A stretch of DNA of 64,000 nucleotides from Dermabacter sp. (GTDB taxonomy: Bacteria > Actinomycetota > Actinomycetes > Actinomycetales > Dermabacteraceae): NCBI GenBank assembly GCA_030538475.1, contig JAUNTX010000001.1, positions 227,484-291,483 on the forward strand, written 5' to 3'. The notes beneath the pieces are model-generated. The model saw only the letters and a list, made by a program, of their open reading frames with translations. It was not told the origin of the DNA and did not search any database. A program made the position numbers and the translations under genes. The first letter of the stretch is position 1, and each line of letters begins with the position of its first letter. Below are positions 1-8,212 of the stretch, in pieces.

Positions 1-233
1 TGCTTCACGAAGGCCGGATCGGCGGCGACCTCGGCGTAGCGGGCCGAGGAGACGAGGCCGAGGGCGGCAATCGGGTTGCGGTTCGCGGCCTCAAAGGCGT
101 CCTTGTCGAGGGCCTCGAACAGATCGACGGTGCTGGCGTTCCAGCTCCAGCGGAGGTTCATGGCGAGGGTGCGCAGGCCTGCGAGCTCGGCGGGGAGTTC
201 GGAGGTCACGGTCAGTGTGCGAAGTGGCTTCAT
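1..233 (-). CDS. glgP: alpha-glucan (glycogen) phosphorylase, N-terminal part only
   Basis: Only the first 77 or so codons lie in the window; the rest is off the left edge. The protein begins MKPLRTLTVTSELPAELAGL and continues with an LRWSWN...DLFE...NPIAALG pattern, which is the DUF3417 N-terminal region typical of actinobacterial alpha-glucan phosphorylases. These enzymes release glucose-1-phosphate from glycogen or maltodextrins in the cytosol using pyridoxal phosphate; the catalytic part is not visible here. The ATG at 233 has no ribosome binding site, but a TATTTT box lies at 240-245, exactly six bases upstream, so a leaderless transcript is likely. A different DUF3417 protein cannot be excluded. 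Confidence 0.8.
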   Translation of the reverse strand, partial: MKPLRTLTVTSELPAELAGLRTLAMNLRWSWNASTVDLFEALDKDAFEAANRNPIAALGLVSSARYAEVAADPAFVK

Positions 234-475
234 GGTCCCAAAATAGCCGAGCGTCCAGGGATTGAGAAACCCGCGCAGGCCCACTTTCCGCCCCCGGTTC
301 TTGCGGCCTCTTTCAGGCGCACGGGCAGGCCGCAAATGCCCAGGTCCAGGCCAAACACGACGGTGTGGGCCACGGACGGCACCGGGTTGGCACCAGATTC
401 TTGCAAGAACTTGCCGACGGTTTGGTCACTCTTCGTGACCACGGTCCCGCTTTTCGTCGGCCCCGAAACGCCAAA
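234..475. other. intergenic region upstream of glgP with two inverted repeats
   Basis: No convincing gene is seen here. The region holds a perfect 12-bp palindrome TTCTTGCAAGAA at 398-409 and an inverted repeat GGTCAC-N5-GTGACC at 424-440. Both lie 165-210 bases upstream of the glgP start, and either could be a regulator binding site. Short open frames on the minus strand in this stretch resemble no family I know. Confidence 0.35.
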
Positions 476-506
476 CGGCCCAGCGGGGGCATCCCCGGCT
501 GGGCCG
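476..506 (-). terminator. hairpin after ettA
   Basis: A nine-base-pair stem (476-484 with 498-506) lies downstream of the ettA stop. On the minus strand it is followed by a T-containing tail (GTTTGGCGTTT). A second GC-rich hairpin at 514-536 sits between it and the stop codon. The pair probably ends ettA transcription. Confidence 0.5.
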
Positions 507-560
507 TCGGCACGCCCCCACGGTGAGCGTGGGGGCCAGAGCGCGTCTCGCGCGAACTCT

Positions 561-2243
561 TTAGTCGCGCGTGAGCCTGCGGTGCGTCACGCGGTGCGGG
601 CGCGCCGCATCCTCGCCCAGGCGCTCGATCTTGTTCTTTTCGTACGCCTCGAAGTTGCCCTCGAACCAGTGCCAGTTCGACGGGTTCTCCTCGGTACCCT
701 CGTAGGCGAGGATGTGCGTGGCCACGCGGTCCAGGAACCAGCGATCGTGCGAGACCACCACGGCGCAGCCGGGGAAGTTCAAGAGCGCGTTCTCGAGCGA
801 GCTGAGGGTCTGCACGTCGAGGTCGTTCGTGGGCTCATCGAGCAGGAGCAGGTTGCCGCCCTGCTTGAGGGTCAGGGCCAGGTTGAGCCGGTTGCGCTCA
901 CCGCCGGAGAGCACGCCCGCCTTCTTCTGCTGGTCCGGGCCCTTGAAGCCGAACTGCGACACGTAGGCGCGCGAGGGGATCTCCACCTTGCCCACCTGGA
1001 TGAAGTCGAGGCCGTCGCTCACCACTTCCCACAGCGTCTTGTTCGGATCGATGTTCTCGCGGTTCTGATCCACGTAGCTGATCTGGACCGTCTCGCCGAT
1101 CTTGAGATCGCCCGCATCGAGCGGTTCGAGGCCCACGAGGGTCTTGAACAGGGTGGTCTTACCCACGCCGTTCGGGCCGATCACGCCGACGATGCCGTTC
1201 GGCGGCAGCGAGAAGCTGAGGCCGTCGATGAGCACGCGATCCCCGAAGCCCTTCTTGAGGTTCTTCGCATCGATCACCACGTTGCCGAGCCGCGGGCCGG
1301 GCGGGATGGTGATTTCCTCGAAGTCGAGCTTGCGCATCGACTCCGCTTCCTTCGCCATCTCCTCGTAGCGCGCGAGCCTGGCCTTCGACTTCGCCTGGCG
1401 GCCCTTCGCGTTCGAGCGCACCCATTCGAGTTCGTCCTTGAGGCGTTTTTGCAGCTTCTGGTCCTTCTTGCCCTGGACCGAGAGCCGCTCCTGCTTCTTC
1501 TCCAGGTAGGTGGAGTAGTTGCCCTCGTAGGGGTAGAGGTGGCCGCGGTCCACTTCGGCGATCCACTGGGCCACGTGGTCCAGGAAGTAGCGATCGTGGG
1601 TGATCGCGATGACGGCGCCTTCGTAGCTCTGCAGGTGCTTCTCGAGCCACAGCACGCTTTCGGCATCCAGGTGGTTCGTGGGCTCGTCCAGCAGCAGCAG
1701 GTCGGGCTTTTGCAGCAGGAGCTTGCACAGGGCCACGCGGCGACGCTCGCCACCGGAAAGGTGGGTCACGGGCTCGTCGCCCGGCGGGCAGCGCAGGGCG
1801 TCCATCGCCTGCTCGAGCTGGCTATCGAGGTCCCAGCCGTTCGCGGCGTCGATCTCCCCCTGGAGCGTGCCCATTTCCGCCATGAGGGCATCGAAGTCGG
1901 CGTCGGGCTGGCCCATTTCTTCGCCGATCTCGTTGAAGCGCTGCACCTTCTGGTACAGCTCCCCCATGCCTTCCTGCACGTTTTCCAGGACGGTCTTGTC
2001 TTCGCTCAGCGGCGGCTCCTGCAAGAGGATGCCCACGGAGTAGCCGGGGCTCAGGCGCGCTTCGCCGTTGCTTGGCTCATCGAGGCCGGCCATGATCTTG
2101 AGGATCGTGGACTTGCCCGCGCCGTTCGGGCCCACCATGCCGATCTTGGCGCCGGGGTAGAAGCTCATGGTGACGTCGTCAAGGATGAGCTTGTCGCCCA
2201 CCTGCTTGCGCGCCTTGTACATGGTGTAAATAAACTCTGCCAA
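561..2243 (-). CDS. ettA: energy-dependent translational throttle protein EttA (ABC-F ATPase)
   Basis: This 560-residue soluble ABC-F protein has two ATPase cassettes and no membrane domain. Cassette 1 shows GPNGAGKST, LSGGERRRVAL and LLLLDEPTNHLD; cassette 2 shows GPNGVGKTT, LSGGERNRLNL and LLLLDEPTNDLD. The opening AEFIYTMYKARK and the length match EttA, which binds the ribosomal E site and gates entry into elongation according to the ATP/ADP ratio. The frame stays open to 2306, but the conserved N terminus starts at the TTG at 2243, preceded by GGAGAG. It stands alone, with terminator hairpins downstream. Confidence 0.93.
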   Translation of the reverse strand: MAEFIYTMYKARKQVGDKLILDDVTMSFYPGAKIGMVGPNGAGKSTILKIMAGLDEPSNGEARLSPGYSVGILLQEPPLSEDKTVLENVQEGMGELYQKVQRFNEIGEEMGQPDADFDALMAEMGTLQGEIDAANGWDLDSQLEQAMDALRCPPGDEPVTHLSGGERRRVALCKLLLQKPDLLLLDEPTNHLDAESVLWLEKHLQSYEGAVIAITHDRYFLDHVAQWIAEVDRGHLYPYEGNYSTYLEKKQERLSVQGKKDQKLQKRLKDELEWVRSNAKGRQAKSKARLARYEEMAKEAESMRKLDFEEITIPPGPRLGNVVIDAKNLKKGFGDRVLIDGLSFSLPPNGIVGVIGPNGVGKTTLFKTLVGLEPLDAGDLKIGETVQISYVDQNRENIDPNKTLWEVVSDGLDFIQVGKVEIPSRAYVSQFGFKGPDQQKKAGVLSGGERNRLNLALTLKQGGNLLLLDEPTNDLDVQTLSSLENALLNFPGCAVVVSHDRWFLDRVATHILAYEGTEENPSNWHWFEGNFEAYEKNKIERLGEDAARPHRVTHRRLTRD

Positions 2244-2338
2244 CGTCTCTCCAAAACTTGGGGTGTGCGGTGCGGGGGTGCCGGGGCCGCGGGGCGCCCG
2301 GCACAACGCGCCTCAGTCTAGCCGCCGGTCCTTCGCGG

Positions 2339-3031
2339 CTACTCCATGGGGATCGAGCGTGCGGAGAGGATCTCGCGGGCCAGCTCCCAGCCGCTCTCGC
2401 CGTCGGGCGCCTCGTCGCCGTTGCGAGGCCACAGGTGGGCGTCGATCCCGATCTCGCGGGCGGCCTCGACGTTGTCGATCCGGTCGTCGAAGAAGATGAC
2501 CTTGGAAGGCCGGGCCACTCCCCCGGTCTCGTGGGCGACGGCCTCGAGCACGATCTCGTAGATTTCGCGCGACGGCTTCGTGACATGCTCTTCGCCGCTG
2601 ATGACGGCGAGGGCGAAGGCCTCGAACCAATCCTGGGTCCGCACATAGGCACCGAAAGCCGCGGGGGCGTTGCTGAGCAGCACGAGGCGCACCCCGTTGC
2701 GGGCGAGGTCGTGAATGAGGGCCCGGGCGCCCGGGGCCAGGGTGCCCCAGTAGTGGTTGTCCACGCCCTGCAGATGCTCGATTTCCTCAACGCTCGGCTC
2801 GTCGTTGCGGGCCGCGGCCAGCACCGAGATCCAGTAGTCGAGGGTGCTGAGCTCGCCGAGGTCGAAGGCCGGTCGGGCCGTCCAGTACGCCTCGCGCAGG
2901 GCCTCGAGGTCGCCGCCCACCTCCCGGTGCAGATCCGGGATCGGGTCGTGCCCGCCCGAGAGGACGCCGCCGTGATCGAACACCACCGTGAGTTGCTTGA
3001 CGGGGTTGGCGGAGGATCGTTTGCGGGCCAT
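2339..3031 (-). CDS. HAD-superfamily hydrolase (subfamily IA, YihX-like phosphatase)
   Basis: The 230-residue protein carries the HAD nucleophile motif FDHGGVL near residue 18, a lysine-containing region HVTKPSREIYEI and the acidic motif VIFFDDRIDNVEAA. The FDxGG form of motif I and the DDRxxNxxAA form of motif IV resemble YihX, which dephosphorylates sugar phosphates such as glucose-1-phosphate. The true substrate is unknown. The ATG at 3031 has a good AAGGAG site. The gene lies between the PDZ-Lon protease gene and ettA on the same strand, with short gaps. Confidence 0.8.
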   Translation of the reverse strand: MARKRSSANPVKQLTVVFDHGGVLSGGHDPIPDLHREVGGDLEALREAYWTARPAFDLGELSTLDYWISVLAAARNDEPSVEEIEHLQGVDNHYWGTLAPGARALIHDLARNGVRLVLLSNAPAAFGAYVRTQDWFEAFALAVISGEEHVTKPSREIYEIVLEAVAHETGGVARPSKVIFFDDRIDNVEAAREIGIDAHLWPRNGDEAPDGESGWELAREILSARSIPME

Positions 3032-3087
3032 GAGGCGAGGCTCCTTGTGGTGACGAGGCGGCGATTCGGTGGGTGTGGGCGGCGTTC

Positions 3088-4143
3088 TTACTGCGTGCAG
3101 GTGGTCAGGTACGGAAGCTCTTCCTGGCCGGCGATGGTCTCCACGGCCAACGTCGCTTCCTCGAAGGTGCTCACCGAGTAGACCGTGAGGCCGTCGGGCA
3201 CATAACCCACGACCTCGGGGCAGTTGTCGGCGGGCGCGAGGAAGTAGTCGGCGCCGTCGTCCCGCGCTCCCACGAGTTTCTGGCGAATCCCCCCGATGGG
3301 CCCGACGGTGCCGTGCTCGTCGATCGTGCCGGTCCCGGCAATCTTCTGGCCGCCCGTGAGGTCCCCGGGCGTCATCTCGTCGTAGATGCCGAGCGCGAAG
3401 ATGAGGCCGGCGCTCGGGCCGCCGATGGATTCGAGCGCGAAGTTCACTTGGACGGGGAAGTCGAAGCCCTGGGACAGCACCACGCCCATGCGGGTGCGGC
3501 CGTCCTCCTGGACGGTCGGCACCGCGAGGGTGAGGTCCTCACTTCCGCGGCGCACGCTCATCTGCACGTCATTTTCCGCGGGCGCGGAGGCCACGAGGTC
3601 CACGTAGCCCTCAACCGAATCGGCGGTGCTGCCGTTGACGCCGGTGATGACATCGCCCGCCTCCAGGATCCCGTTCGCGGGCCCATCGGTGCGCACGCCC
3701 GCGATGATGACGGTCGTGGAATACGGAATCGACTGGGCCTCAAGCGCCGCAGCAATCGCCTCTTGCTGCGAGGAGTTCATCTGCACCGTGTTCATGAGCC
3801 GCGTGCCCACGGCATCGGACGTGTCCGGGTACAGCGCCTCAACCGGCACGATGGCCTGAGTGCGATCAAAAAACGCCATGAACACGGCCGGAAGCTGCAC
3901 CGAGTTCCCGGGCGAGCCCTGCACCGCCACGGTCGTCAGCCGCAGCTGGCCGTCGGTCGTTTCGGGGGCGCGGCCCTCGACGCTGATCACGGGGGCGCCA
4001 TCGATCTCGCCCAGCACATCGACCGTCGGCCCCACGGACTGCACCACGTAGGGGGCGGGCACAATCGAGGCCACGAAGGTCATGATAGACAAGACGACGA
4101 GGCTGATGCTCGCGACCGCGGCGCGGCTTCGGGAAATACTCAC
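3088..4143 (-). CDS. membrane-anchored PDZ-domain Lon-like (S16) protease
   Basis: A 351-residue protein with one N-terminal membrane segment (VASISLVVLSIMTFVASIV), a central PDZ domain (GDVITGVNGSTADS) and a C-terminal Lon proteolytic domain. The Ser-Lys dyad is visible as GGPSAGL and GIRQKLVGA. This family (M. tuberculosis Rv3194c is my remembered relative) has its protease domain outside the membrane. The GTG at 4143 is chosen because a GACAAT box ends six bases upstream, implying a leaderless message; longer frames upstream lack the membrane-first layout. It is divergent from the zinc peptidase gene, as in other actinobacteria. Confidence 0.85.
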   Translation of the reverse strand: MSISRSRAAVASISLVVLSIMTFVASIVPAPYVVQSVGPTVDVLGEIDGAPVISVEGRAPETTDGQLRLTTVAVQGSPGNSVQLPAVFMAFFDRTQAIVPVEALYPDTSDAVGTRLMNTVQMNSSQQEAIAAALEAQSIPYSTTVIIAGVRTDGPANGILEAGDVITGVNGSTADSVEGYVDLVASAPAENDVQMSVRRGSEDLTLAVPTVQEDGRTRMGVVLSQGFDFPVQVNFALESIGGPSAGLIFALGIYDEMTPGDLTGGQKIAGTGTIDEHGTVGPIGGIRQKLVGARDDGADYFLAPADNCPEVVGYVPDGLTVYSVSTFEEATLAVETIAGQEELPYLTTCTQ

Positions 4144-4246
4144 CGGCCCATTGTCGCAAACAGCCCAGAGCGAAATTACCAGCCTGCCTCGGCTCGCCCT
4201 CGCTACCCTGGGAGGCATCCACCCACCACACCCAAGGGGGCCCACC
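4144..4246. promoter_or_regulatory. divergent promoters between the PDZ-Lon protease and zinc peptidase genes
   Basis: On the minus strand GACAAT at 4150-4155 is six bases from the protease GTG. On the plus strand TACCCT at 4204-4209 is a plausible -10 for the zinc peptidase, leaving a leader of about 30 bases that includes an AAGGGGG ribosome site. Neither -35 box is clear. Confidence 0.4.
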
Positions 4247-5815
4247 GTGAACGGTTCGTCCGACGAAGACAACCTGCGCAAGTTCCTCGAAGAGATCTTT
4301 CAGGGGCAGCTGCCGCCCGGCGCGCTCGATGGCATGGACCTCAGCGAGCTTGCCCAGTCCACCGGCCTGCCGTCGGATCCCGCGATGCTGCGCATGGCGG
4401 CGATGCAGATGCAGTCGCTGTTCGCCGCGGGCGGGGACGGGCCCGTGAACTGGAAGATCGGCCACGATCTGGCCCGCCAGGTAGCCTCCGGCACCGTCAC
4501 GATGGTGCCGGGAAAGGCGCTGCCGCAGCACGGCGGCACCTCGATCGGCACCGAGGGCGATCCGGCCGTGAGCCCCGAGACGGAGCGCGCGCTCAGGGAG
4601 GCGGGCAATGTTGCGGCCATGTGGCTCGCCGAATCCACGGACTTTGACGTGGTGAGCGAAGCCGTCTCCACGTGGAGCCGCGGCACGTGGGTGAACCGCA
4701 CCCTGCCGCGCTGGCAGAAGATCGTGGAGCCGGTGGCCCTCTACATGGCCGACGCGATCGGGGATGCGATGGCCAAGCAACTCGGGCAGCTCGGGGACGT
4801 TCCCGGCCTCGACGCCGCTGGCGGAGCCGCGGGCATGCTGGGCGATCCGCGCGAAATGATGAAGAAAATGGGCGGCACCATGTTTGGCCTGCAGTTTGGC
4901 CACGCAATCGGTTCGTTCGCCCGCGAGTCGCTCGGGGTCACGGACCTCTCCCTGCCCCTGTGGACCTTCTACGCGCCGGTCATGGTGCCCGCGAACCTCG
5001 ACGATCTGCTCCAGGGCACGGATCTGGACACGAACGCCGCCCACATTTTCTTCGTGGCGCGCGAGATCGCCCACCAGAGCCTCTTCCGGGCGGCCCCGTG
5101 GCTTCCCGAGCACCTCATGACCGCCATCGAGGGCTACGCCCGCGGCATCACCCTGGATCTTGGTTCGCTCGAGGAAAAGATGCGCGACATCGACATGAGC
5201 GACCCGTCGGCCATGAGCGCGATCAGCCCCGGCGACATGTTCACCTTCACGCGCGACGCCTCCCAAGAGCGCGCCCTCACCGAACTGACCACCACGCTCG
5301 CGCTCATCGAGGCGTGGGTGGATCTCGTGGTCACGCGCGCGCTCGAAGACAAGCTGCCGCGCGTGCAGGCCATGCGCGAGCTGGTGCGGCGACGCCGCGC
5401 CACGGGCGGACAGGCCGAAGACATGCTGACGAACCTCGTGGGCATTGAGCTGCGTCCCCGCAGCGTCCAGCAGGCGTACGACTGGTGGGAGGCCGTACTC
5501 GCGACCGAGGGCATGGCCGGGCGCGAGCGCGTGTGGGCCCACCCCGACCTTCTGCCCTCGCCCGAGGTGCTCAGCGGGCGCCCGCAAGCGCCGAGGCCCG
5601 GCGGCGAAGCGGAAGATGCCGACGGCGACGGTCTCCCGGACCTGCCCGCCTTCGGCGCTCTCAACGCCGCCTCCCCCGACTTCGACGAGGAATTGCGCCG
5701 CCTGCTGGATGGCGAGCTGGGCTCGGCACCCGAGGACGCGGACGACCCCGACAGTTCTGGCGATGGTGACGACAATCCGGGCGAGGCCGACGGCGATGCG
5801 GGCGGGGCCCGGTGA
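4247..5815 (+). CDS. zinc-dependent metalloprotease (DUF2342/Zincin-like)
   Basis: A 522-residue protein of the actinobacterial zincin-like family, often annotated as zinc-dependent metalloprotease or coenzyme F420 biosynthesis-associated. The EIAHQSLFRAAPWL segment near residues 270-284 contains the ExxH-type helix expected at the metal site. The C-terminal 70 residues are acidic and low-complexity (EDADGDGLPDLP, DADDPDSSGDGDD). The GTG at 4247 follows AAGGGGG and gives the usual N terminus (VNGSSDEDNLRKFLEEIFQG). Its stop overlaps the Nudix start by four bases. Substrate is unknown; pairing with the PDZ-Lon gene is widely conserved. Confidence 0.82.
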   Translation: MNGSSDEDNLRKFLEEIFQGQLPPGALDGMDLSELAQSTGLPSDPAMLRMAAMQMQSLFAAGGDGPVNWKIGHDLARQVASGTVTMVPGKALPQHGGTSIGTEGDPAVSPETERALREAGNVAAMWLAESTDFDVVSEAVSTWSRGTWVNRTLPRWQKIVEPVALYMADAIGDAMAKQLGQLGDVPGLDAAGGAAGMLGDPREMMKKMGGTMFGLQFGHAIGSFARESLGVTDLSLPLWTFYAPVMVPANLDDLLQGTDLDTNAAHIFFVAREIAHQSLFRAAPWLPEHLMTAIEGYARGITLDLGSLEEKMRDIDMSDPSAMSAISPGDMFTFTRDASQERALTELTTTLALIEAWVDLVVTRALEDKLPRVQAMRELVRRRRATGGQAEDMLTNLVGIELRPRSVQQAYDWWEAVLATEGMAGRERVWAHPDLLPSPEVLSGRPQAPRPGGEAEDADGDGLPDLPAFGALNAASPDFDEELRRLLDGELGSAPEDADDPDSSGDGDDNPGEADGDAGGAR

Positions 5816-6369
5816 CGGCACTGCCCGACGCGCCCACGTTTGCGCTTGAGCTGCGCAGCGCCGCCGATCACGACGGGCTGCGGGAACGTTTTCTTGAGCG
5901 AAGCACCGATCCAGCGTTCTTTCTCAAGGCCGATACCCCCGAGCATTTCACAGCCAGCGGCATCGTGGTGGATGCCTCCGGCACCTTCGTGGCCCTGCAC
6001 TTTCACCGCAAGGTGGGGGCCTGGCTCCAGTTCGGCGGGCACCTCGAGCCCGGCGAACGAAGCTTCGAGCAGGCGGCCCTGCGAGAGGTGCGGGAGGAAT
6101 CCGGGCTTGCCGACCTCACGCGCATGGGGCCGGGCCCCGTCGTGCTCCACCCCCGCGCGCTCGGCTCCGGTTTCGCCGTGTGCCGCGAGCACTGGGACGT
6201 GCAGTATCTTTTTCGCGCCTCGCTCACGCCCCGCCACGCGACCGACGGGCTGCGCCTGAGCAGCGAAAGCAGCGACCTCGCGTGGTTCCCCCTCGATGCG
6301 CTCCCGGGCGATCTCATCGCCGATCTACGCCCCACTCTGGCCGGACCGGTGCGGGCACTGCTGGCCTGA
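5812..6369 (+). CDS. Nudix hydrolase
   Basis: A 185-residue Nudix-fold pyrophosphohydrolase. The Nudix box is GHLEPGERSFEQAALREVREESGL, here split for length as GHLEPGE plus REVREESGL, and has one residue more than the classic GX5EX7REUXEEXGU spacing, as in some Nudix subgroups. The catalytic REVREE glutamates are present. The GTG start overlaps the stop of the preceding peptidase gene (GTGA), so they are translationally coupled. The substrate cannot be told from sequence. Confidence 0.8.
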   Translation: MTALPDAPTFALELRSAADHDGLRERFLERSTDPAFFLKADTPEHFTASGIVVDASGTFVALHFHRKVGAWLQFGGHLEPGERSFEQAALREVREESGLADLTRMGPGPVVLHPRALGSGFAVCREHWDVQYLFRASLTPRHATDGLRLSSESSDLAWFPLDALPGDLIADLRPTLAGPVRALLA

Positions 6370-6376
6370 GCGCCCG

Positions 6377-6931
6377 CTAGGCGCGATGCTGCTGGGCGAA
6401 GCTCACCCCGTCCAAAAACGCCTTCGCCCGTTCGGCGTGCGGATAGGCCGACGCGATGGCGCGAAACCCGGGGCCGTGGTCCGGGTGAACGAGGTGGGCG
6501 AGCTCGTGCACGAGCACGGAGTCCACGACGTAGGCGGGCATCTGCTCGAGGGCGCGCGAGAGCCGAATCTCGCCACTGGCCGACGAGCACGAGCCCCAGC
6601 GGGTGCGCTGATTGCTCACCCAGCGCACGCTGCTCGGCCGCACGCCGGGCGGGAGGTAGGTGGCGGCGAGGGTGAGGGCGCGGGCCATGAGGTCCTCGTC
6701 GCTTGCTCGCGCCGCTCGTTCGGGATCGCGAGTGCCGTACTTCGCGTGCATGTCCCTGGCCCACTTCTCTTCCTCGCGGCGCGAGAGCCGGGCCGGCACG
6801 AGGAGTTCGAACACGCCGTCGCGCCGACGCGCGGCAATGGTCTTCTGGCGCCGAGTGGAGGAGACGATCCTGATGGGCTCGTCGATCCCCGTGAGCGTGA
6901 GCAGGCGGCTGCTGCGGGCGGGTGAGGGCAT
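6377..6931 (-). CDS. YgjP-like zinc metallopeptidase (DUF45)
   Basis: The 184-residue protein has the YgjP/DUF45 signature: RWGSCSSASGEIRLSRAL followed by the zinc motif HELAHLVHPDHG (HExxH plus a third histidine) near residues 141-152. The family is a putative gluzincin-type peptidase of unknown substrate. The ATG at 6931 is supported by a TACACT box at 6938-6943, six bases upstream, arguing for a leaderless transcript; the frame is open further upstream without family similarity. It ends seven bases from the convergent Nudix gene. Confidence 0.85.
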   Translation of the reverse strand: MPSPARSSRLLTLTGIDEPIRIVSSTRRQKTIAARRRDGVFELLVPARLSRREEEKWARDMHAKYGTRDPERAARASDEDLMARALTLAATYLPPGVRPSSVRWVSNQRTRWGSCSSASGEIRLSRALEQMPAYVVDSVLVHELAHLVHPDHGPGFRAIASAYPHAERAKAFLDGVSFAQQHRA

Positions 6932-7593
6932 GGCACCAGTGTAGGAACCCTGCCGCGCCACTGCGCGCGCCCCTGGTCCGATCAGCGACGACGCCTGCTG
7001 CCGCCCCGCACGCTCCTGGTGGGTCCGGCTCCGCCCGCCCGCATCACGTAGCGTCGGCCAACCGGGCGGCTTGCTGCTTGTGGAAAAGTTGGCCACACCT
7101 CTCCCGTGACGCCCGTGTCTCGGTTCTCGAAAGAACACGCCCGCCCCGAGTAAAATCTTGGAATCCCCAAGCCACTCGCCCATACCCGCAGGTCAGCGGC
7201 CCTTTTCTCGCGTCCCGGGCGTGTCGTACACACAGCATCCACACACCTATCCCGGATGCACACAGGCGATGCGGAGTTATCCACAGCGTTTCCCCACCCG
7301 CTCCTTTGACGGGGCGCACGAGCGGGGTTAGATTCGTTGAGCAGTGAGCCCCCGGGATAACGAGTAGGACGCACACGGGGAAGGTGCGCGTGGTACTGAG
7401 CGCCCCCGGGGGCCTCACGTCTCACAGGTGACACCCGCCCGGCGGCCTCGAGCACTTCCTTTGCTCCATTCCCGAAGCTCAAGGCCCCCGGCGCGGCGCC
7501 TCCTTCCTCCGGTGTGTTGATTCGCCCCAGGTGTGGTGCGGGCTATACAGTGGCGTAGACCGAACTGTACGTTCGCACAATAAGGAGCAAAGA
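6932..7593. other. 660-bp intergenic region with DnaA-box-like sites
   Basis: No gene is supported. A perfect DnaA box TTATCCACA is at 7277-7285 and a TTTTCCACA box is on the minus strand at 7079-7087. Two weaker copies (GCATCCACA at 7235-7243; GGATGCACA just before 7262) lie between them. Small inverted repeats occur at 7157-7171 (CTTGG-N5-CCAAG). The segment 7330-7500 is GC-rich with several possible hairpins, but I could not match it to a known RNA family. It is not oriC, since dnaA and dnaN are absent. Confidence 0.4.
7521..7549 (+). promoter_or_regulatory. candidate promoter of the DUF5679 gene
   Basis: A TATACA -10 box lies at 7544-7549 and a weak TTCGCC -35 is at 7521-7526, 17 bases away. 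A 15-bp inverted repeat CGAAC-TGTAC-GTTCG at 7561-7575 sits just downstream at the expected transcription start, where a repressor could act. Confidence 0.4.
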
Positions 7594-7755
7594 ATGGCTG
7601 ACGAAACTTACACTGGCGAGTTCTACTGCGTGAAGTGCCGCGAGAAGCGCGAAGCTACGGGCCGCATTGAGGTCAACGAGAAGGGCCGCCGCGCTGCGAA
7701 GGCCGACTGCCCCGTTTGCGGCACGAAGCTCAACCGCTTCCTCCCCAGCAAGTGA
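7594..7755 (+). CDS. DUF5679 small zinc-ribbon protein
   Basis: A 53-residue protein with two CxxC knuckles, CVKC (12-15) and CPVC (39-42), that should bind one zinc ion. The core (EFYCVKCREKRE...GRRAAKADCPVCGTKLNRFLP) matches the actinobacterial DUF5679 family; the basic GRRAAK segment before the second knuckle suggests nucleic-acid or ribosome contact, but no function is established. The ATG follows AAGGAG with good spacing. A strong terminator follows, so the gene is monocistronic. Confidence 0.85.
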   Translation: MADETYTGEFYCVKCREKREATGRIEVNEKGRRAAKADCPVCGTKLNRFLPSK

Positions 7756-7779
7756 TCCTCGCCTAGCGAAATCTTGTCA

Positions 7780-7812
7780 GGGCCGACACCCATCGGGTGT
7801 CGGCCCTTTCTC
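7780..7812 (+). terminator. strong rho-independent terminator
   Basis: A perfect 12-bp stem (7780-7791 with 7795-7806), a three-base loop and TTTCTC follow the DUF5679 gene. It lies nine bases from the convergent whiB7 stop and may serve both genes. Confidence 0.85.
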
Positions 7813-7820
7813 ATGCCGCT

Positions 7821-8102
7821 TTAGGCGGCGGACTGCTTGCGCGGGCGGCCCCGCGAGCGCTTCTGGGCCACGACGCTGCCCGCCACCAAGATCTGGCCGC
7901 CCCACACGCCCCACGGTTCTTCGCGCGCGAGGGCGCCATCGAGGCATTCGCGTTGGAAGGGGCAGGCGGCGCACAGGGACTTGGCGAGGTCGAGGTCGGG
8001 GGCGTGCTCGGAGAAGAAGAGGTCGGCCGCCTCGGGCTCCTGGCAGGGGAACGAGCTGACGAGGCGCGCGGGGGCGTCGTCGCGAGTAAGAGCGAGAGTC
8101 AT
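7821..8102 (-). CDS. whiB7: WhiB7-family Fe-S transcriptional regulator
   Basis: A 93-residue WhiB protein with the four cluster cysteines C20, C44, C47 and C53 (CAACPFQREC), the GVWGGQ turn and a C-terminal AT-hook, RGRPRK, which marks WhiB7 among the WhiB paralogues. WhiB7 binds the housekeeping sigma factor and, through the AT-hook, AT-rich DNA upstream of -35 boxes to switch on resistance genes after ribosome-targeting antibiotics. The location directly after uvrD2 is the conserved one. An attenuator-type leader precedes it. The ATG at 8102 follows TAGGACC. Confidence 0.93.
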   Translation of the reverse strand: MTLALTRDDAPARLVSSFPCQEPEAADLFFSEHAPDLDLAKSLCAACPFQRECLDGALAREEPWGVWGGQILVAGSVVAQKRSRGRPRKQSAA

Positions 8103-8148
8103 GAGTTGAGTGGTCCTAGAAATACGACGTCATCGCGCCGCTGGGGTG

Positions 8149-8201
8149 AGAAAAAGGGGAGGCTAAAGACGGGGATCAGCGTGTGCTCGATCCGTCTAGC
8201 C
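8149..8201 (-). terminator. attenuator hairpin in the whiB7 leader
   Basis: On the minus strand a long, nearly complete stem (8161-8201, outer arms GGCTA-GACGG and CCGTC-TT-TAGCC, inner GATC/AGC arms, ACAC loop) is followed by CCCCTTTTTCTC at 8149-8160. It lies between the leader peptide stop and whiB7, so it would end transcription before whiB7 unless an alternative fold forms. Confidence 0.8.
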
Positions 8202-8212
8202 CTGGAGCGGTG

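Noticed and set aside
230-513. Small proteins of 66-70 residues between glgP and ettA
   Set aside because: No ribosome site, no family resemblance, and they overlap terminator hairpins and each other.
336-2321. 661-codon open frame on the plus strand
   Set aside because: It is antisense to ettA, Arg/Val/Leu/His-rich and without family features; long antisense frames are expected at this GC content.
7330-7510. Structured non-coding RNA such as 6C, SRP RNA or RNase P RNA
   Set aside because: GC-rich with possible stems, but none of the conserved core sequences of those RNAs could be found.
7561-7575. LexA/SOS box before the DUF5679 gene
   Set aside because: GAAC and GTTC are separated by five bases, not the four of the actinobacterial SOS box, so it is listed only as an inverted repeat.
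6932-7593. Origin of replication
   Set aside because: Too few DnaA boxes, no AT-rich unwinding region seen, and neither dnaA nor dnaN nearby.
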